This document shows positions 23,510 through 34,698 of a stretch of DNA of 64,000 nucleotides, piece after piece. Every line of letters begins with the position of its first letter. Positions within the stretch are counted from its first letter, which is position 1. The notes under the pieces are model-generated. The model was not told where the DNA came from. It searched no databases and saw only the letters and a list, made by a program, of their open reading frames with translations. This stretch comes from Nannobrachium achirus (lineage: Eukaryota; Chordata; Actinopteri; Myctophiformes; Myctophidae): NCBI GenBank assembly GCA_963921795.1, contig OY997641.1:27717035-27781034 (forward strand). The letters are read 5' to 3'. Made by a program: the position numbers and the translations under genes.

Positions 23510-23620
23510 CCTGAAGTCAATGCCCACAGTGGAGATGAAGCTCCCGGCTAGGAAGGCTCCATCTTTGAAGCGCACTAGCAGACATGTCTTTCCAACGCCT
23601 GAGTCTCCAACCAGCATCAC
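23510..23620 (-). CDS. rab26: Rab26 small GTPase, exon 2 (P-loop and switch I)
   Basis: This 111-bp exon encodes 37 residues that continue directly from exon 1 in phase 0. It holds the nucleotide-binding P-loop GDSGVGKT (residues 59-66 of the joined protein), the [13 protein letters not shown] segment, and the switch I motif STVGIDF (84-90), whose threonine 85 contacts magnesium in Rab GTPases. The sequence is nearly identical to vertebrate RAB26 as I recall it. The 5' side has a good acceptor (TTTGTGGTCCAG), and the 3' side a GT donor (AGG then GTGAGT). Rab26 acts on secretory granules and synaptic vesicles, and is reported to link vesicles to autophagy. RAB37 is the closest alternative, but exon 1 favours RAB26. 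The next exons (G3 to G5 motifs and prenylated tail) were not found down to position 1. Confidence 0.95.
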
Positions 23621-23699
23621 CTGGACCACAAAGGCCGAACAAAATGATTCAGTTACAGCAGCCAGCTGAGCATATAGTGCTGACGACGCTTTGAGTCAA

Positions 23700-24990
23700 C
23701 AAATGTTTCAGTAATCTTGACAAAATAGCCTCTAAATTAGCCTTCTGCTAAATGTTTGGCATGTACGATGAATTACAAACCAGACCTTAAGTCTACATGC
23801 ACAAATAAATTCTCAAAAATCCCCAAACTGGAATGAAAATGATTGAGAGCGGAATGCTATAGATGCTTGTGTTTGAGCATTACACAGTACAATACAGGCA
23901 GGCCTTTAATCTATTATTTGTATTTCCTTGACTGAACTAGACAAGAGAATCTGTGTTAATTTAACTCCCTTACGGGTCCATTTTAACACTCTGGTTTAAA
24001 TAAACAGTGGGGATTCACTGTGTACACAGTGGTTGATTGATAAAGTCAAATCAAAGTGGAAAAATAAAAACAACGCAGACAAACATACTCTACTGCAAGT
24101 GCAGCCCAAGTAAGTTAATAAGACTTTATCAATAAAGCATCTGGGCGTTTTGTTTTGCTGTGATGAGGTTACCCATTTGGTCCCCTCCTTTTTGCCCTAC
24201 ACCAAATCCCTTTGGCCAAAATAGCGGGTCTACAATATCGGTTGTTGCAAATCGAGTGTTCCCCTACTGTAGGCCAGCTGTAGCTGCCTATTGTGACATG
24301 CCCAGAATAGGGATGCCATGGTTAATGTGGTTACCGGATCACTGTTATTATGAGGTTAGCTGGGATAGAAACATGACCAGGGGAGTAAAGTTGGGACTAT
24401 ACTTAATTGTGCACCGGGGGCCGGTATCACGCCTTCCGAGCTTCATACTTTGTGAACTTTCCTGCCAGAGAGATAAAGCAGGTGGCAACGGCGTTTGACA
24501 GATGTAGAAAACATCTGAGGCCACTTGCTTCCTCGCTTGCTTCCTCCAATTCCCTTCAAGCCTCTCGTCTCTTCAACCTCCCCCTCTCTCCCCCCCCCCC
24601 CCGCTGGCAGGGAGGAGGATGTAGGGAGGAAGTGCCGTGTCTGTCCTTGTTAATCAGTGAGCCTGCCTGGCGCTGCCGCTGGCTGGCTGATGTGGGAATG
24701 ATATACAGGCGGCGTAAGAGAGGCAATAAAATAAACACTGTACAGATCACCCTCTCGCCCCAAACACAATCCTCATCCATCACCCGACATCTGGTGTAAT
24801 GTCCTACAAATCAAGTCTTTGTACTTCTCTTTTGGGAATGAACGACATGGGGGAACGGCTGTGTTTTCTCGGGTCTGATCTATGGGTGTTTGTAAAGCTC
24901 CTCTCTGGACAATGAGAGGCAAAAATATCGGCAGCTTGATTGGTTTACGCCTTTTCATCATGCTCTGCTGTCAGAGGGAAAGAGAGAGAC
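23700..24990. other. unique-looking intronic DNA
   Basis: Mostly free of the repeats seen elsewhere apart from a C tract at 24590-24602 and a hairpin relic at 24215. Open frames of 112 and 130 codons show no domain and overlap in different frames. Conserved intronic regulatory DNA is possible but untested. Confidence 0.3.
24215..24237. repeat. hairpin core relic
   Basis: CCAAAATAGCGGGTCTACAA resembles the left arm of the copy at 45353, which has GCGGGTCTACAATG. Confidence 0.45.
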
Positions 24991-25173
24991 GAACACCTTT
25001 GTTGTTGTTTTTGTCAAGCAACAAGCTGGGCATTCAATCAATTCCATGTGTGTGGGAATGTCTTAATAATGGATCTCTGAGGTCATGTAAAAACATTATT
25101 AGACGATCAATTGACAGCCAAATTCACTGGCAAGATTCAAATTGACTGCACCACACAGCAAGGTGGGCTAGAG

Positions 25174-25284
25174 CAGTGGTTCTCAACCTTTTCAGGCCAC
25201 GACCCCCAAAATAATCCCATTTTAACTAAACTAACTAAAATAATTTGGGAACGCCCCAAACGACCCACAGGTTGCAAACCACTG
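25174..25284. mobile_element. tiny hAT-like non-autonomous element
   Basis: Ends CAGTGGTTCTCAACC and GGTTGCAAACCACTG are inverted repeats. The flanks GGCTAGAG and GGATACAG match at 6 of 8 positions, consistent with a decayed 8-bp duplication. It is 111 bp long with no coding capacity. Confidence 0.7.
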
Positions 25285-25324
25285 GGATACAGTATGTCAC
25301 ACTCTGACTCTGAGTGAGGGTTGT

Positions 25325-25985
25325 GTAGGCCGAAAAAGGCACTTGTATCAGTTACCAAAGTACTCCTCAAAAAATACCCAAATAGGAAAATGTTCAAAGG
25401 CAGTCAGAGAGTTCTTTGTTACAAAAACAAGTGCTTTTATTCACCTCTCAGTCCAAGGAACTGGTGTTCACCAAAATACAGAAAAGACACAAAAAACTAT
25501 ATACAAACAACTGGCCAGATTGGCATTGGATCCTCTTAGCTCACAAGACCTACTTTGACTGACTAGCTCAGGTGGCAGGTCCCCTTAAATAGGCTAAACC
25601 CCTCCCCTGGACCGTACCAATCTTAAATGGAATCCACCATCTACCTATGAACCAGTTTACATTTCCATGTCCAAAGACAATATATTTCCATGTCAATTCC
25701 ATGACAATATTATTCATACACATTCACAAAGTTTTACCTACACCATTAAATTAGAGTACCCAATTTACCAGCTAACAAACCCACAGGTGGTATGGTTCAG
25801 CTTGATTGAGCAATCAGGTGTGTATAAGCTTGCTCCCTACCCTGGAGTCCAAGCACTCAATAAATCAAACAATACATCAATACAACAATACATCATTATT
25901 GGTAACAATTAAACAATACACATCAATACAACAATACATCATTATTGGTAACAATTAAACAATACAGTGCAACCCAAACTTCTCA
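25325..25985 (-). mobile_element. possible solo-LTR-like fossil
   Basis: Read on the minus strand it has a TATA-like CCTATTTAAGG, then after about 200 bp an AATAAA (GTGAATAAAAGCACTTG), in the order expected of an LTR. No internal coding region, tract or second LTR was seen and the limits are uncertain. It may instead be an unrelated transcription unit end. Confidence 0.3.
25868..25968. repeat. tandem duplication of about 50 bp
   Basis: Two units contain AATACAACAATACATCATTA followed by TTGGTAACAATTAAACAATA. Confidence 0.85.
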
Positions 25986-26431
25986 AATAGTGTCCGTTAA
26001 AACATGTGGGGAAACACTGTAAACATACTTAAGTCTCTTAAAAGTATGTCAGTGGCAAGGTACATTGCCACAGTATGATATATAGACCTATATAAGATAA
26101 TGACAGAGCTCTGGGTCAGCCCAGCACTCAGTGGGTCAGGAAGGTAATGAATACAGCACTGCCTCTCAACAGGTGGTCCCACCGTACCTATGGGGTCCCC
26201 ACGCAGTTATAAATGATTAATTGCCATTAGGAGCCAATGGATGGCCTACTCACACAGTAGGCCATAGGTGTATTATCCACCTGTAGGTCTACAAATGGAA
26301 CCACATGGACACTTGGGTCCATTTTGGTTAACATTTGTACTTCCATTCTCATACCTGAGGATTTTACAGGGTAGATTGGGGTCCCAGATCAAAGAAAGTA
26401 TCAGACTCTGCACTGCAGACTCTGGGTCCTT

Positions 26432-26780
26432 ATAACCACTTGAACCCCAGCATTAATATTCTCGGGGGGAACATTCAAAAATCTACAAGCTCAAAAAGGT
26501 GGGCTGTTTTAACTAAGAGATTTTGTGTAGGCCTATATAGAGCATAAAAAGAGCTCGATTGATTGAATACTTTATTAGCAGTTCACATAGGAAAACCACC
26601 GGACAGTACAGTTCAGATATCTCTGCTAATAGGATTTAAACCGAAGAAAACAATGGCTTGTTTACTTTTGGTTTTGGGTACTTTTGTACTCAATTTCATA
26701 GAGACATTAAATGACAGACAAATAGGCCTATAGCTATAGTAGGCTACAATTAATCAAGATTAGAGGGTTTAAGTGGTTAA
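26432..26780. repeat. TTAA-ended palindromic element, family H
   Basis: Left end TATAACCACTTGAACCCCAG and right end GGGTTTAAGTGGTTAA are inverted. The centre has a damaged hairpin half at 26468. Family H copies at 39066 and 45269 keep TTAA at both ends, as in piggyBac- or Kolobok-type target sites. Confidence 0.6.
26468..26507. repeat. hairpin core, half copy
   Basis: AACATTCAAAAATCTACAAG then CTCAAAAAGG; the right arm is not recognisable. Confidence 0.55.
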
Positions 26781-26824
26781 TGGCTTGCCATTAAAAAGGT
26801 AGAATCACTGTTTTGCCCACTTGC

Positions 26825-26986
26825 CTTGAAAGCGATGTCATAGAACTCGCTGCTGCTGCTCAGAGAAGGTCTGCTGGGGTGGACCACACCGTTGGCTTGA
26901 ACGAGGCTTCCTGACGCGCTCTTGGCTTTACCTGCTGTCGGGCTACTGCTGGCATGCTTGCCTTTCACAGTCTTCTTACGAGACAT
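26825..26986 (-). CDS. rab26: Rab26 small GTPase, exon 1 (N-terminal extension)
   Basis: The exon encodes 54 residues beginning MSRKKTVKGKHASSSP and ending EFYDIAFK, immediately before the GTPase fold. Human RAB26, as I recall it, starts MSRKKTPKSKGAST and has the same long Ser/Ala/Pro-rich N-terminal extension ending DFYDVAFK, so start and end agree with the family. The start ATG is the first in frame after TTAGAA. The region is low-complexity and probably disordered; it is what distinguishes Rab26 from shorter Rabs. The exon ends AAG and is followed by GCAAGT, a GC donor, in phase 0 with exon 2. The nearest upstream GT-like choice would break the frame. Transcription runs leftwards from about 27 kb. 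Confidence 0.93.
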
Positions 26987-27480
26987 TTCTAATACAGGTT
27001 ATGAACGCTGGTCAGAGATGGATTTTCCAATAATAGGCTAATACTAACCTCACAGTAAAAAAATATATATATGGCCTATATAATAATAATAATAAAATAA
27101 CAAAAAACTAAAAAACAAACAAAATGAATGTAAGTCTCGGGGGTCCGTCGAGAAGTTGAGCAGAGGGGAACTCAAATTGTAGCTGCTTCCTTTTCACCTG
27201 CGTGTGAATTAATCATCCTTGTGCCTTTCTCGTAAGACACGCGTGGATGTGATGAAATCGCCAAAATGTGAAGAAAAAAAGAAATGTTGTGCCGTCGCCT
27301 TCTTGACTCGATCGGTCGATTGTCTCGTTCGCTTTCGTCTCTCGGTGTGTTGACAGGTTTGTTGCTCCCCTCAGGACCACAGACGAAGCCTGTGCGGTAG
27401 GATTCAGTTGCAAAACGCGCAGAGCGCACAGAGCGCAGCTGGTAAACTGTGGAGTAGAATGGTGTTGCTCATAACGTAAC
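26987..27480 (-). promoter_or_regulatory. rab26: rab26 5' flank, probable 5' UTR and promoter
   Basis: Upstream of the start codon the DNA becomes locally CpG-richer (27120-27430), with GAGCGCACAGAGCGCAGC and a GACGTCA cAMP-response-like site near 27486. No TATA box is evident. A CTGTATTAG just before the start could be the acceptor of a 5' UTR intron. An 85-codon minus-strand frame here shows no protein features and is more likely UTR. Confidence 0.4.
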
Positions 27481-28100
27481 CGTCAGACGTCAGTCATTGT
27501 TGAAGCTGCAATCCGTAGGCTACATTCTCACATTCTCATTCAAATTCACAATAGGCCTACTGCAATTTAGAAATAGGCCTACTCTATTGCAAGTAGAAGT
27601 CTGGAATTCAAAATAGACCTAGGCTACTTGAGTAAAAGTATTGGAAATCGGAAATACTCAATTAAAGTAGGCTACAAATAGGCCTACCTCAAAACTCTGC
27701 TTGAGTAGCCTATAGCCTACAGTAGACTTAAGTAAACTGCTCAAAATTATGAACGGCCTACATCACAACCATCACAACTAGGAAGGTAGGTCAGGTGCAC
27801 AAACTAACGTGCGGGCGCGTGTGTCGCTGTTCATTCCCCGTGGTGCTGAAATGCATGCGTTTGGGTACTTTTTAATCAGCCTATAGTCTGTAGCCTACTC
27901 GGCCTATAGCCTATACCAGATCAGATCACATCACTTTTTTATTAATGATGAAAACATTAATACAAATGGTGTCATTCTTATCATTTAACAAGAATTGGAA
28001 CTTGGAACCGCGAAAGCTCAACCGGCGACTATGTTAAACTGTACTGTAGGCTACACATGAACCGCGTTTTCCTGTCCCGACCGTCTACACCAAATCTCCT
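27481..28100. other. non-coding stretch rich in TAGGCCTA motifs
   Basis: Many short TAGGCCTA and AGTAGGCTAC motifs and parts of the family E repeat (TACTTGAGTAAAAGTA). No gene recognised. Confidence 0.4.
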
Positions 28101-28578
28101 TGGTGTAGCTATAGTCTACATTTACTTAAGTAGGCTACTGTACTTATAAATACAATTTTTAGGTACTTTTACTTTCCTGGAGTAACCAATTTTCTGTAGG
28201 CCTACTTTTACTTTAGCCTACTTTTACGCCACTGCAATTAGTCTATATGAAAACTTAGTTATAAGTTATACTAGATTTTGATTAGCCTGAACACTAACCA
28301 CTTCAGCCCTATATATTTCGGCCATTTGAAAATTTGGCCATTTGAAAAAAGATCTACAAGCTCACATTGCCTAACACACTGTGAGCTTGTAGATCGTCTA
28401 TCTGCTTTTACTTTTGATGCTTTAAGTAGGCTACATTTTAATACCAATACCTTTGTACTTCTACTGAAGTACATTTTTAATTCCAGACTTTTACTTGTAA
28501 CAGAGTATTTCTAGATTGCAGTATTGATACTACTTTTACTTAAGTAAAAAAAAAAAGTAAAACATTTTTCCACCAGGC
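28101..28578 (+). repeat. family E repeat, copy with hairpin
   Basis: Characteristic phrases are TTTACTTAAGTAGGCTACTG, TTTTTAGGTACTTTTACTTT, AGTACATTTTTAATTCCAGA and the end ACATTTTTCCACCAGG. Other copies are at 32700-33112, 34545-34665, 41770-41905 and 62115-62300. A full hairpin core sits in the middle. Confidence 0.6.
28344..28401. repeat. dispersed hairpin core, full copy
   Basis: GATCTACAAGCTCACATTGC on the left and TGTGAGCTTGTAGATCGTCT on the right, loop CTAACACAC; it lies in family E. Confidence 0.85.
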
Positions 28579-28614
28579 TTATCTACAAGCTCACAGTAGA
28601 CGTGCTATTTTTGC
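28579..28614. repeat. hairpin core, shortened
   Basis: TTATCTACAAGCTCACAGTA then GACGTGCTATTTTTGCC: outer parts of both arms with the right GATCTACAAGC portion missing. It follows directly on the family E end. Confidence 0.65.
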
Positions 28615-28619
28615 CGAAT

Positions 28620-29250
<631 letters not shown>

Positions 29251-29424
29251 TATTATCTTTCCTGTTGTTATTGCATTGTTGTGTTAGCACATGTCTCTAG
29301 TCTGTAGTGTGTAAACCATGTACCACTGATATCTTGCTGCTTGTACCTGCATGTGTAAATGACAAATTGATTCATCGATTATTGAGCTTGTTAACCAACA
29401 TCCTACTAGTCCCTCCATCTTTGT

Positions 29425-30125
29425 CTCCACCAGGTCGAAAGGCATAACCGAGACTATGTTTTGTACCCTGTCCGTCCACGTGTCCATGGGTCCATCCGTC
29501 TGTGAACAGCTAAGCTCTGGCACCGTTGGCACGATGGCAGAGAAACTGTGCACACACACACTCCCTGGGTACCAGAGCAGAAACTCTGCCCCAAATCTTT
29601 CACATGCGCCACCAGGAGGCGGATTTGAGCAAAACATATTTCTGGACATTACTCCTACAGATTTTGTCCAAAAATCTCTATAGTCATTAAACGAAACAAG
29701 TCTTTCAGATTTTTCTTATTCCATCCTGATTGGCTAATATTGGCTTCCAAAGTTTGCAAGAGTGCTCCGTTTTGAACAAAATGCCTCAAATCATGAACAC
29801 GATTTCCATGAAACTTTGCACACACATTCCCTATAGGCAGATGAAGAAATGCCACTTTGACTGATTTTATGCTTTTACCTATAATGTATCTCAGATCAGT
29901 GTAAAACATTGTATGCACACTCCCTAGAGGCCAAGGAAAAACCTTTGCCCTGCATTTTTCACGTCTGCCCTTTACAGCGCCACTTGGAGGCTGACTTCAG
30001 ATTTTATCTAAAAATCACACAAACTGGTACATAGTATCTCTATAGTCATGTGATCAAGACGGATCTCTCCGATATTTCATATTCCATCCTAATTAGCTAA
30101 CGTTCTCGGTGTTATGCAATATGGA
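29425..30125 (+). repeat. family A module array, copy 2
   Basis: Repeated phrases: GCGCCACCAGGAGGCGGATT, AACATATTTCTGGACATTAC, GATTTTGTCCAAAAATCTCT, TATTCCATCCTGATTGGCTA. A second module starts about 29975. No coding capacity. Confidence 0.6.
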
Positions 30126-30765
30126 ATTATCGTGTAACCGCCTTTCTGTGCTAGTGCCAGGCTGCCCGGACTCATTAGAATAAGTTCAAAACATGGTCTG
30201 ATTCAAGAGTCTAGACTCTAGCAAATGAAACAGGGCTTCTTTGCTACCCACAACAGAACGCCAAATCCAGCTCACAGTACAACCTCATCTCTGCTGAGAC
30301 CCTTCACAAGTGTTGCATGAAGGATAGCAGTGTATAGACCGAAATAACCTGTTCAGGGTCCTTCAGGGTAGACTTAATAGATTGAAAATGGACTCGGTCT
30401 GCAGTGTAATAAGCTGCTGAACCAGAACCCAAATTATAGATAGGGTCATGAACTGTGAACAATACGGGAGGTTGTGCACAAACAATTACATCAAACTACA
30501 ATGCTGCATTGTAGGATATTTACTGTATTACAGTACGTTACACAAATTTCCGTCGCCACAGGTGGCTGTAGGTACCTCTGGCCACCCACCGGTCTCTCTG
30601 GAGATGGGTGTGTCTAAAAATAGGAGGCTGTCCTTTCAGCTTATCTTCTGCAATACAGTTAAGTGACACTAGATGGCATAGCAGAGCAATTAGTTTAACT
30701 ATTTTGCTGGGGATAGAAATGAACCACAGAAGAGACTAGATACTAGAGAGTAATTATACTTTAAA
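30126..30765. other. non-coding stretch, nothing recognised
   Basis: No recognised gene; one weak SINE-like piece near 30590. Confidence 0.35.
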
Positions 30766-30769
30766 TGGT

Positions 30770-31130
30770 GTAAAAATACATTTTGGCATAGGACTTTTTC
30801 ATTAAATGTTAATTAAATGTCTCATTTGTATTTGTAAGGGTCCATTTAAAAATAAACACTGGGTCATTTTTGTTTCCTAGATTTAGTTTTTCATTATTAT
30901 TTCAAAACATTTTCAAATCATTACCAATAATTTCATGAAGAAGAAACTAAGAAATCACATAAATTATAAAACAAGTGTTTAAGAAGTTGTGAAAAATAGC
31001 TGATCTACAAGCTCACCACACAAAAGCAACATGTTGTGACTTGTGAGGTGCTGTTTTCTCTAACAGGCTCACAACGCCAGCCGTTGTGAGCCTGTAGATC
31101 GGCTATTTTCAAATAGTCTGCAGGTATAAA
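30770..31130 (+). repeat. family G repeat, copy 1
   Basis: Shares with 31575-31960 the phrases ATTTTTGGCAT, TTTTTCATT-AAATG, GGGTCCATTTAAAAATAAAC, TTCAAAACATTTTCAAA and TACCAATAATTTCATGA, followed by a hairpin core. The two copies are direct repeats about 800 bp apart, separated by a LINE 3' end. Confidence 0.65.
30990..31111. repeat. hairpin core, doubled copy
   Basis: A left arm (AAATAGCTGATCTACAAGCT) and a decayed right arm (TGACTTGTGAGGTGCTGTTT) are followed by a second, tight hairpin, GGCTCACAACG-CCAGC-CGTTGTGAGCC, and CTGTAGATCGGCTATTTTC. Confidence 0.8.
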
Positions 31131-31198
31131 ATGTACTATGTTTTATAATATAATAATGTATATCTGCAAAGTAACTAGTAGGCCTAACTAAAGTGTTC

Positions 31199-31250
31199 AT
31201 ATTGTTGCATAGTCTCTCTCTCTCTCTCTCTCGCTCTCTCTCTCTCCCCC
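31199..31250. repeat. (CT)n tract
   Basis: CT units with one G interruption, followed by a C run. Confidence 0.9.
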
Positions 31251-31319
31251 CCCTTTCTTTGTATATACTTACTGTTTGTTTAGACTTACTGTTTTCTTTT
31301 TTGTTCTTTCATTTTCTTT

Positions 31320-31525
31320 TCTTTACATATCTACAGCATAGTACTGTGTTCTATTCGTCTGTCATTCAATGTTATATGAGATACTTAAATGGTTTCCAGT
31401 GGAAATAAGCTTAGTCTTTTCATGGATCTCCTTTTAGTAGACCTTGTACCAGTGAACTGTACCGTCATGAAACTGTACCTTTTCCTATGCAAACTTCTAA
31501 TAGTCTTCAATCAATCAATCAAAAC
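31320..31525 (+). mobile_element. LINE 3' end with (ATCA)n tail
   Basis: ATTCAATGTTATATGAGATA, AATAAGCTTAGTCTTTTCAT, ACCTTGTACCAGTGAACTGT and CATGAAACTGTACCTTTTCC precede an AATC-repeat tail. A second copy at 61880-62030 has the same order, so this is a non-LTR 3' end. Confidence 0.55.
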
Positions 31526-31574
31526 TCTCTCTCTCTCACCCTATCCTAACGGAACACTTCACACTGAACAAACA

Positions 31575-31960
31575 CAATAGTGTTTAAAAATAATTTTTGG
31601 CATAAAAGCTTTTTCATTTCAATTAAATGTTGTCTCATTTGTATAGACACACTTTCAAATACACTGTCAGAGTTACAGACTTGGGGTCCATTTAAAAATA
31701 AACACTGGTTTTAGATTTTTCATTATTTCAAAACATTTTCAAAGCATTACCAATAATTTCATGAGGAAATCAAAGAAGAAACTAAGAAATCACAAATTGT
31801 AAAATAAGTGTTTAAGAAGTTGATCTACAAACTCACAACACAGCACACAAGCAACATGTTGTGAGCTTGTAGATCTGCTGTTTTCTCTAGTTTGGGTCCC
31901 GGGCAAACTTATAATTTCTACTTTGGCTCTTGAGCTTAAAGGTTTGGGAACCACTGCCTT
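31575..31960 (+). repeat. family G repeat, copy 2
   Basis: Direct repeat of 30770-31130, here with a clean full hairpin at 31819. Confidence 0.65.
31819..31887. repeat. dispersed hairpin core, full copy
   Basis: TTGATCTACAAACTCACAAC on the left and GTTGTGAGCTTGTAGATCTG on the right around a loop of about 25 nt. Confidence 0.85.
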
Positions 31961-32339
31961 AAAAGAACTCCTAGAGTCCCTGGAATCCACTTTGAGAACC
32001 ACTGTTCTACAGTATAACCCAGTGCTTATTATTATTATTATTATTATTATTACCCTTTTAATTTAAATGACATTGTCTCATATTTATTGTTTTTGTTTAC
32101 TCCTTTACATGGGTTTACAAACACAATACCGGCTATACTTTTACAATATAGAACTCAATTACAATTAAGTCTGGTATTCAGAATTTACTTTGGTCAAAGT
32201 ATTGGCATCAACTTTAAACTCTGGTGTGTGGAGGAGATTGAGAGGGCCCGTGGGGGGTAATCAGTGTCCTTTTGTTATTTATGCTATTCATCTGACACCT
32301 CACCTGGATGTGGTAGCATATACATTCAGTCTCTCTATC

Positions 32340-32640
32340 GATGGATGCATTGCCCTGCTTCATCTCTCTCTCAGCTAAGGGGTCCCTGCTTTCTCTCTCT
32401 CAGCCAGGGGTCCTTGCTTTCTCTCTCTCTCTCAGCTAAGGGGTCCCTGCTTCATCTCTCTCAGCTAAGGGGTCCCTGCTTTCTCATTGTCAAGTTGTAG
32501 ATCTCCTGTTTTCACTAGTTTGGGTCCAGGGAAAACATCTAATTGTTCTTTTGGGTTTCAACCAAAAAGGTTTGGGAACCACTGTGCTAAACATGTACCC
32601 TCATAGGAGTCCTGGACCCTCTGTTGAAAACCCCTGGCTT
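32340..32640 (-). repeat. family C remnant with expanded internal minisatellite
   Basis: Four units of CAGCTAAGGGGTCCCTGCTT with TCTCTCTC spacers lie at 32372-32485, derived from the single unit seen in family C elements. A hairpin half at 32491 and the phrase CCCTCTGTTGAAAACCCCTG at the end support the relationship. Confidence 0.6.
32491..32518. repeat. hairpin core, half copy
   Basis: AAGTTGTAGATCTCCTGTTT then TCACTAG, right arm only. Confidence 0.65.
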
Positions 32641-32699
32641 AGGAAGCGAATGACCCCCTACCAGCCCTATATCATCACACTGTACACAGAGAGATAGCT

Positions 32700-33112
32700 A
32701 CACTTTTATACTTTGACTAGTAAAAAGAGTAAATTCTGACCACTGCTCTACATCTGTGAGCCAATTGTAGTTTTACTTTAATTAGTTACTAGTTACTTTG
32801 CAGATATGATTATATTGTGAAACATACATTAATCCACTATTTCCACATTTTAAACCTAGGCTATTTCGAAATTGCTGATCTACAAGCTCACAATGCGTTG
32901 CGTTGGGACACATTTTGAACTTGTAGCTCTGCTTTTTTCAAACAATTTGTACTTTTACTTTTGGTACTTTAAGTATATTTTGAAGCCAATACTTTCATAC
33001 TTTTGCTCAAGTACATTTTGAATTATGTACTTTAACAGAGTATTTCTACATTACAGTATTGATACTTTTACTGAAGTAAAAAAAATGTTTTGATTACTTT
33101 TTCCACCACTGG
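32700..33112 (+). repeat. family E repeat, second copy with hairpin
   Basis: AGTTACTAGTTACTTTGCAG, then the hairpin, then CAAGTACATTTTGAATTATG and the end CTTTTTCCACCACTGGG. Confidence 0.6.
32868..32940. repeat. dispersed hairpin core, decayed full copy
   Basis: AAATTGCTGATCTACAAGCT and CACAATGCG on the left; TTTGAACTTGTAGCTCTGCT on the right. Confidence 0.75.
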
Positions 33113-33900
33113 GTATGAGGGCAAATCTATTTACTGCAGTGATTCAATTCTGTCCTGGCCTTCTGGGAGGCCGGGACAATCCCTCCCCTGCGCATAAGTG
33201 AAACCGGTTTTACCAAGTATTTGCATTTACTGGTGTGACTACAAGCGAGTCTTGACACTTTGTATTTTCACAAGTGGCACATGAAACATCTGGTAGAATA
33301 TAAATAATTTTAGGAGCACAATGAAAAGTTATCAAATAATGTTTTCTTTAATCAAGTGATAAGAGGAGGCTATACAAAAAATGTATAATAAAGTCGTATT
33401 TGCACTGCATTTTTTATTAACTATGTTCTACAGTAGTGCTTCTCAAACTTCCAAATTTCAAGGTCTCTCTCCCCTTAACTCTGACTGTGTACAAATGACA
33501 ACCCCCCTAAATGAACCCACAGAGTCTCTGGAAATTAGACATTTTCCCAGGAAACAAACTGGTGAAAACAGCTGATCTACAAGCTCACAAAACTGAACCA
33601 AAATAGGAGTATAGGCTACGGTTGACCTGAAAGTTCTCTTAAAGTTTATAAAGAAAAGTGTATGTGCTCAGAGACTAAAAGCAAACATGATATCTATGGT
33701 GAGACATGAGCCTTTTAAAGTGAAATAGCCATTTAACAGTGTTGTTTGACACAGATAGACAGCGTGTTGTGTTCTGAAGCAAATGAGTCAATGCAAAGAG
33801 AGACCCAGCTATGAGGTGTGAAGAGGGGGAAGGGTAGTCTCGGGAGACACCTTAAGCTACTGTGGAATCATGTGGGAAAAAAAGTTCAATAAGAAAAATA
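33113..33900. other. non-coding stretch with hairpin half
   Basis: A hAT-like start near 33435 (AGTGCTTCTCAAACTTCC) and a hairpin half at 33562; no gene. Confidence 0.4.
33562..33590. repeat. hairpin core, half copy
   Basis: GTGAAAACAGCTGATCTACA then AGCTCACAA; left arm only. Confidence 0.7.
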
Positions 33901-33908
33901 CACTAATA

Positions 33909-34255
33909 CAGGGGTCTTCAACGTTTTCAGATCAAGGACCCCTTAGTTGAGAGAGAGATGAAGCAGGGACCCCCACAACCTTTTGTACCTCAACCTCTGT
34001 GCTTAGTATGCTCTTTTTTCCCCTCCACACCTAAAGTATTTGCCGAAAATAGCCAATCTGCAAGCTCACAACACTTTGGAGTGTGAGGTGTTGTGAGCTT
34101 GTAGATCTGCTATTTTTGACCAAAGTTCTCAGAATATGGATGCTAGAATTCAAGTGGTTAATATAAAGTTTTCTATCACACAAAGATTTAGAGGACCCCT
34201 TAGAGTAACTCTGAGGACCCCCCAGGGGTCCCAGACCCCCTGTTGAAGACCCCTG
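33909..34255 (+). mobile_element. hAT-type non-autonomous element, family C copy 3
   Basis: Perfect octamer CACTAATA at 33901-33908 and 34256-34263. Ends CAGGGGTCTTCAACG and TGTTGAAGACCCCTG are inverted. It contains the hairpin at 34044 and the right end of the TTAA unit (TTCAAGTGGTTAA). It is shorter than copies 1 and 2 through internal loss. The perfect duplication suggests it moved more recently. Confidence 0.92.
34044..34117. repeat. dispersed hairpin core, full copy
   Basis: AAAATAGCCAATCTGCAAGC and TCACAACAC on the left; GTGTTGTGAGCTTGTAGATC and TGCTATTTT on the right. The inner AACAC/GTGTT pair replaces AACGC/GCGTT of other copies. Confidence 0.92.
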
Positions 34256-34433
34256 CACTAATACAAGTTAACAAGGGGAGCAGCTGTCCAAAAAAAGGAG
34301 AAATTTCACTTCACTGGCTCACTATCTGATATACAAAGGTGTCCACTGCAATCCCTTCCCCCCAACTCTCTTCTCTCCTTTTCTGTCAAACTAAGCGGAC
34401 ATAGACACATGATAACATAAGTAAAATACAAAC

Positions 34434-34436
<3 letters not shown>

Positions 34437-34512
<76 letters not shown>
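34437..34512. repeat. (TC)n microsatellite
   Basis: About 38 TC units, a polypurine-polypyrimidine mirror repeat able to form triplex DNA. Confidence 0.97.
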
Positions 34513-34515
<3 letters not shown>

Positions 34516-34544
34516 CTTGAGACTTTAAGAGACACATGTTTACT

Positions 34545-34665
34545 TGTACTTTTACTCAAGTACATTTTTAATTCCGGACTTCTACTTGTAACAGAGTGTT
34601 TCTGTTTCATTGTGGTATTGATACTTTTATTTAAGTAATACATTTGACTACTTTTTCCACCACTG
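34545..34665 (+). repeat. family E fragment
   Basis: TACTTTTACTCAAGTACATT through CTACTTTTTCCACCACTG, the right end of the family. Confidence 0.65.
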
Positions 34666-34698
34666 ATTTTAAGAGATGTTTACTTTGAACTAATTTAG

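Larger units (their letters stand above)
23621..26824 (-). other. rab26: rab26 intron 1 (GC-AG type)
   Basis: About 3.2 kb between exons 1 and 2. The donor is GCAAGT after AAG and the acceptor ends CCAG. The donor therefore belongs to the minor GC-AG class, with an otherwise perfect consensus. The intron contains a small hAT-like element (25174-25284), a possible LTR-like segment (25325-25985), two hairpin-core relics (24215, 26468), and a TTAA-ended repeat that stops about 45 bp from the donor. Confidence 0.8.

Noticed and set aside
24160-24799. Overlapping 112- and 130-codon frames in rab26 intron 1
   Set aside because: Different frames over the same intronic DNA with no recognisable domain.
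27172-27429. 85-codon frame upstream of rab26
   Set aside because: Arg-rich and featureless; better explained as 5' UTR or promoter DNA.
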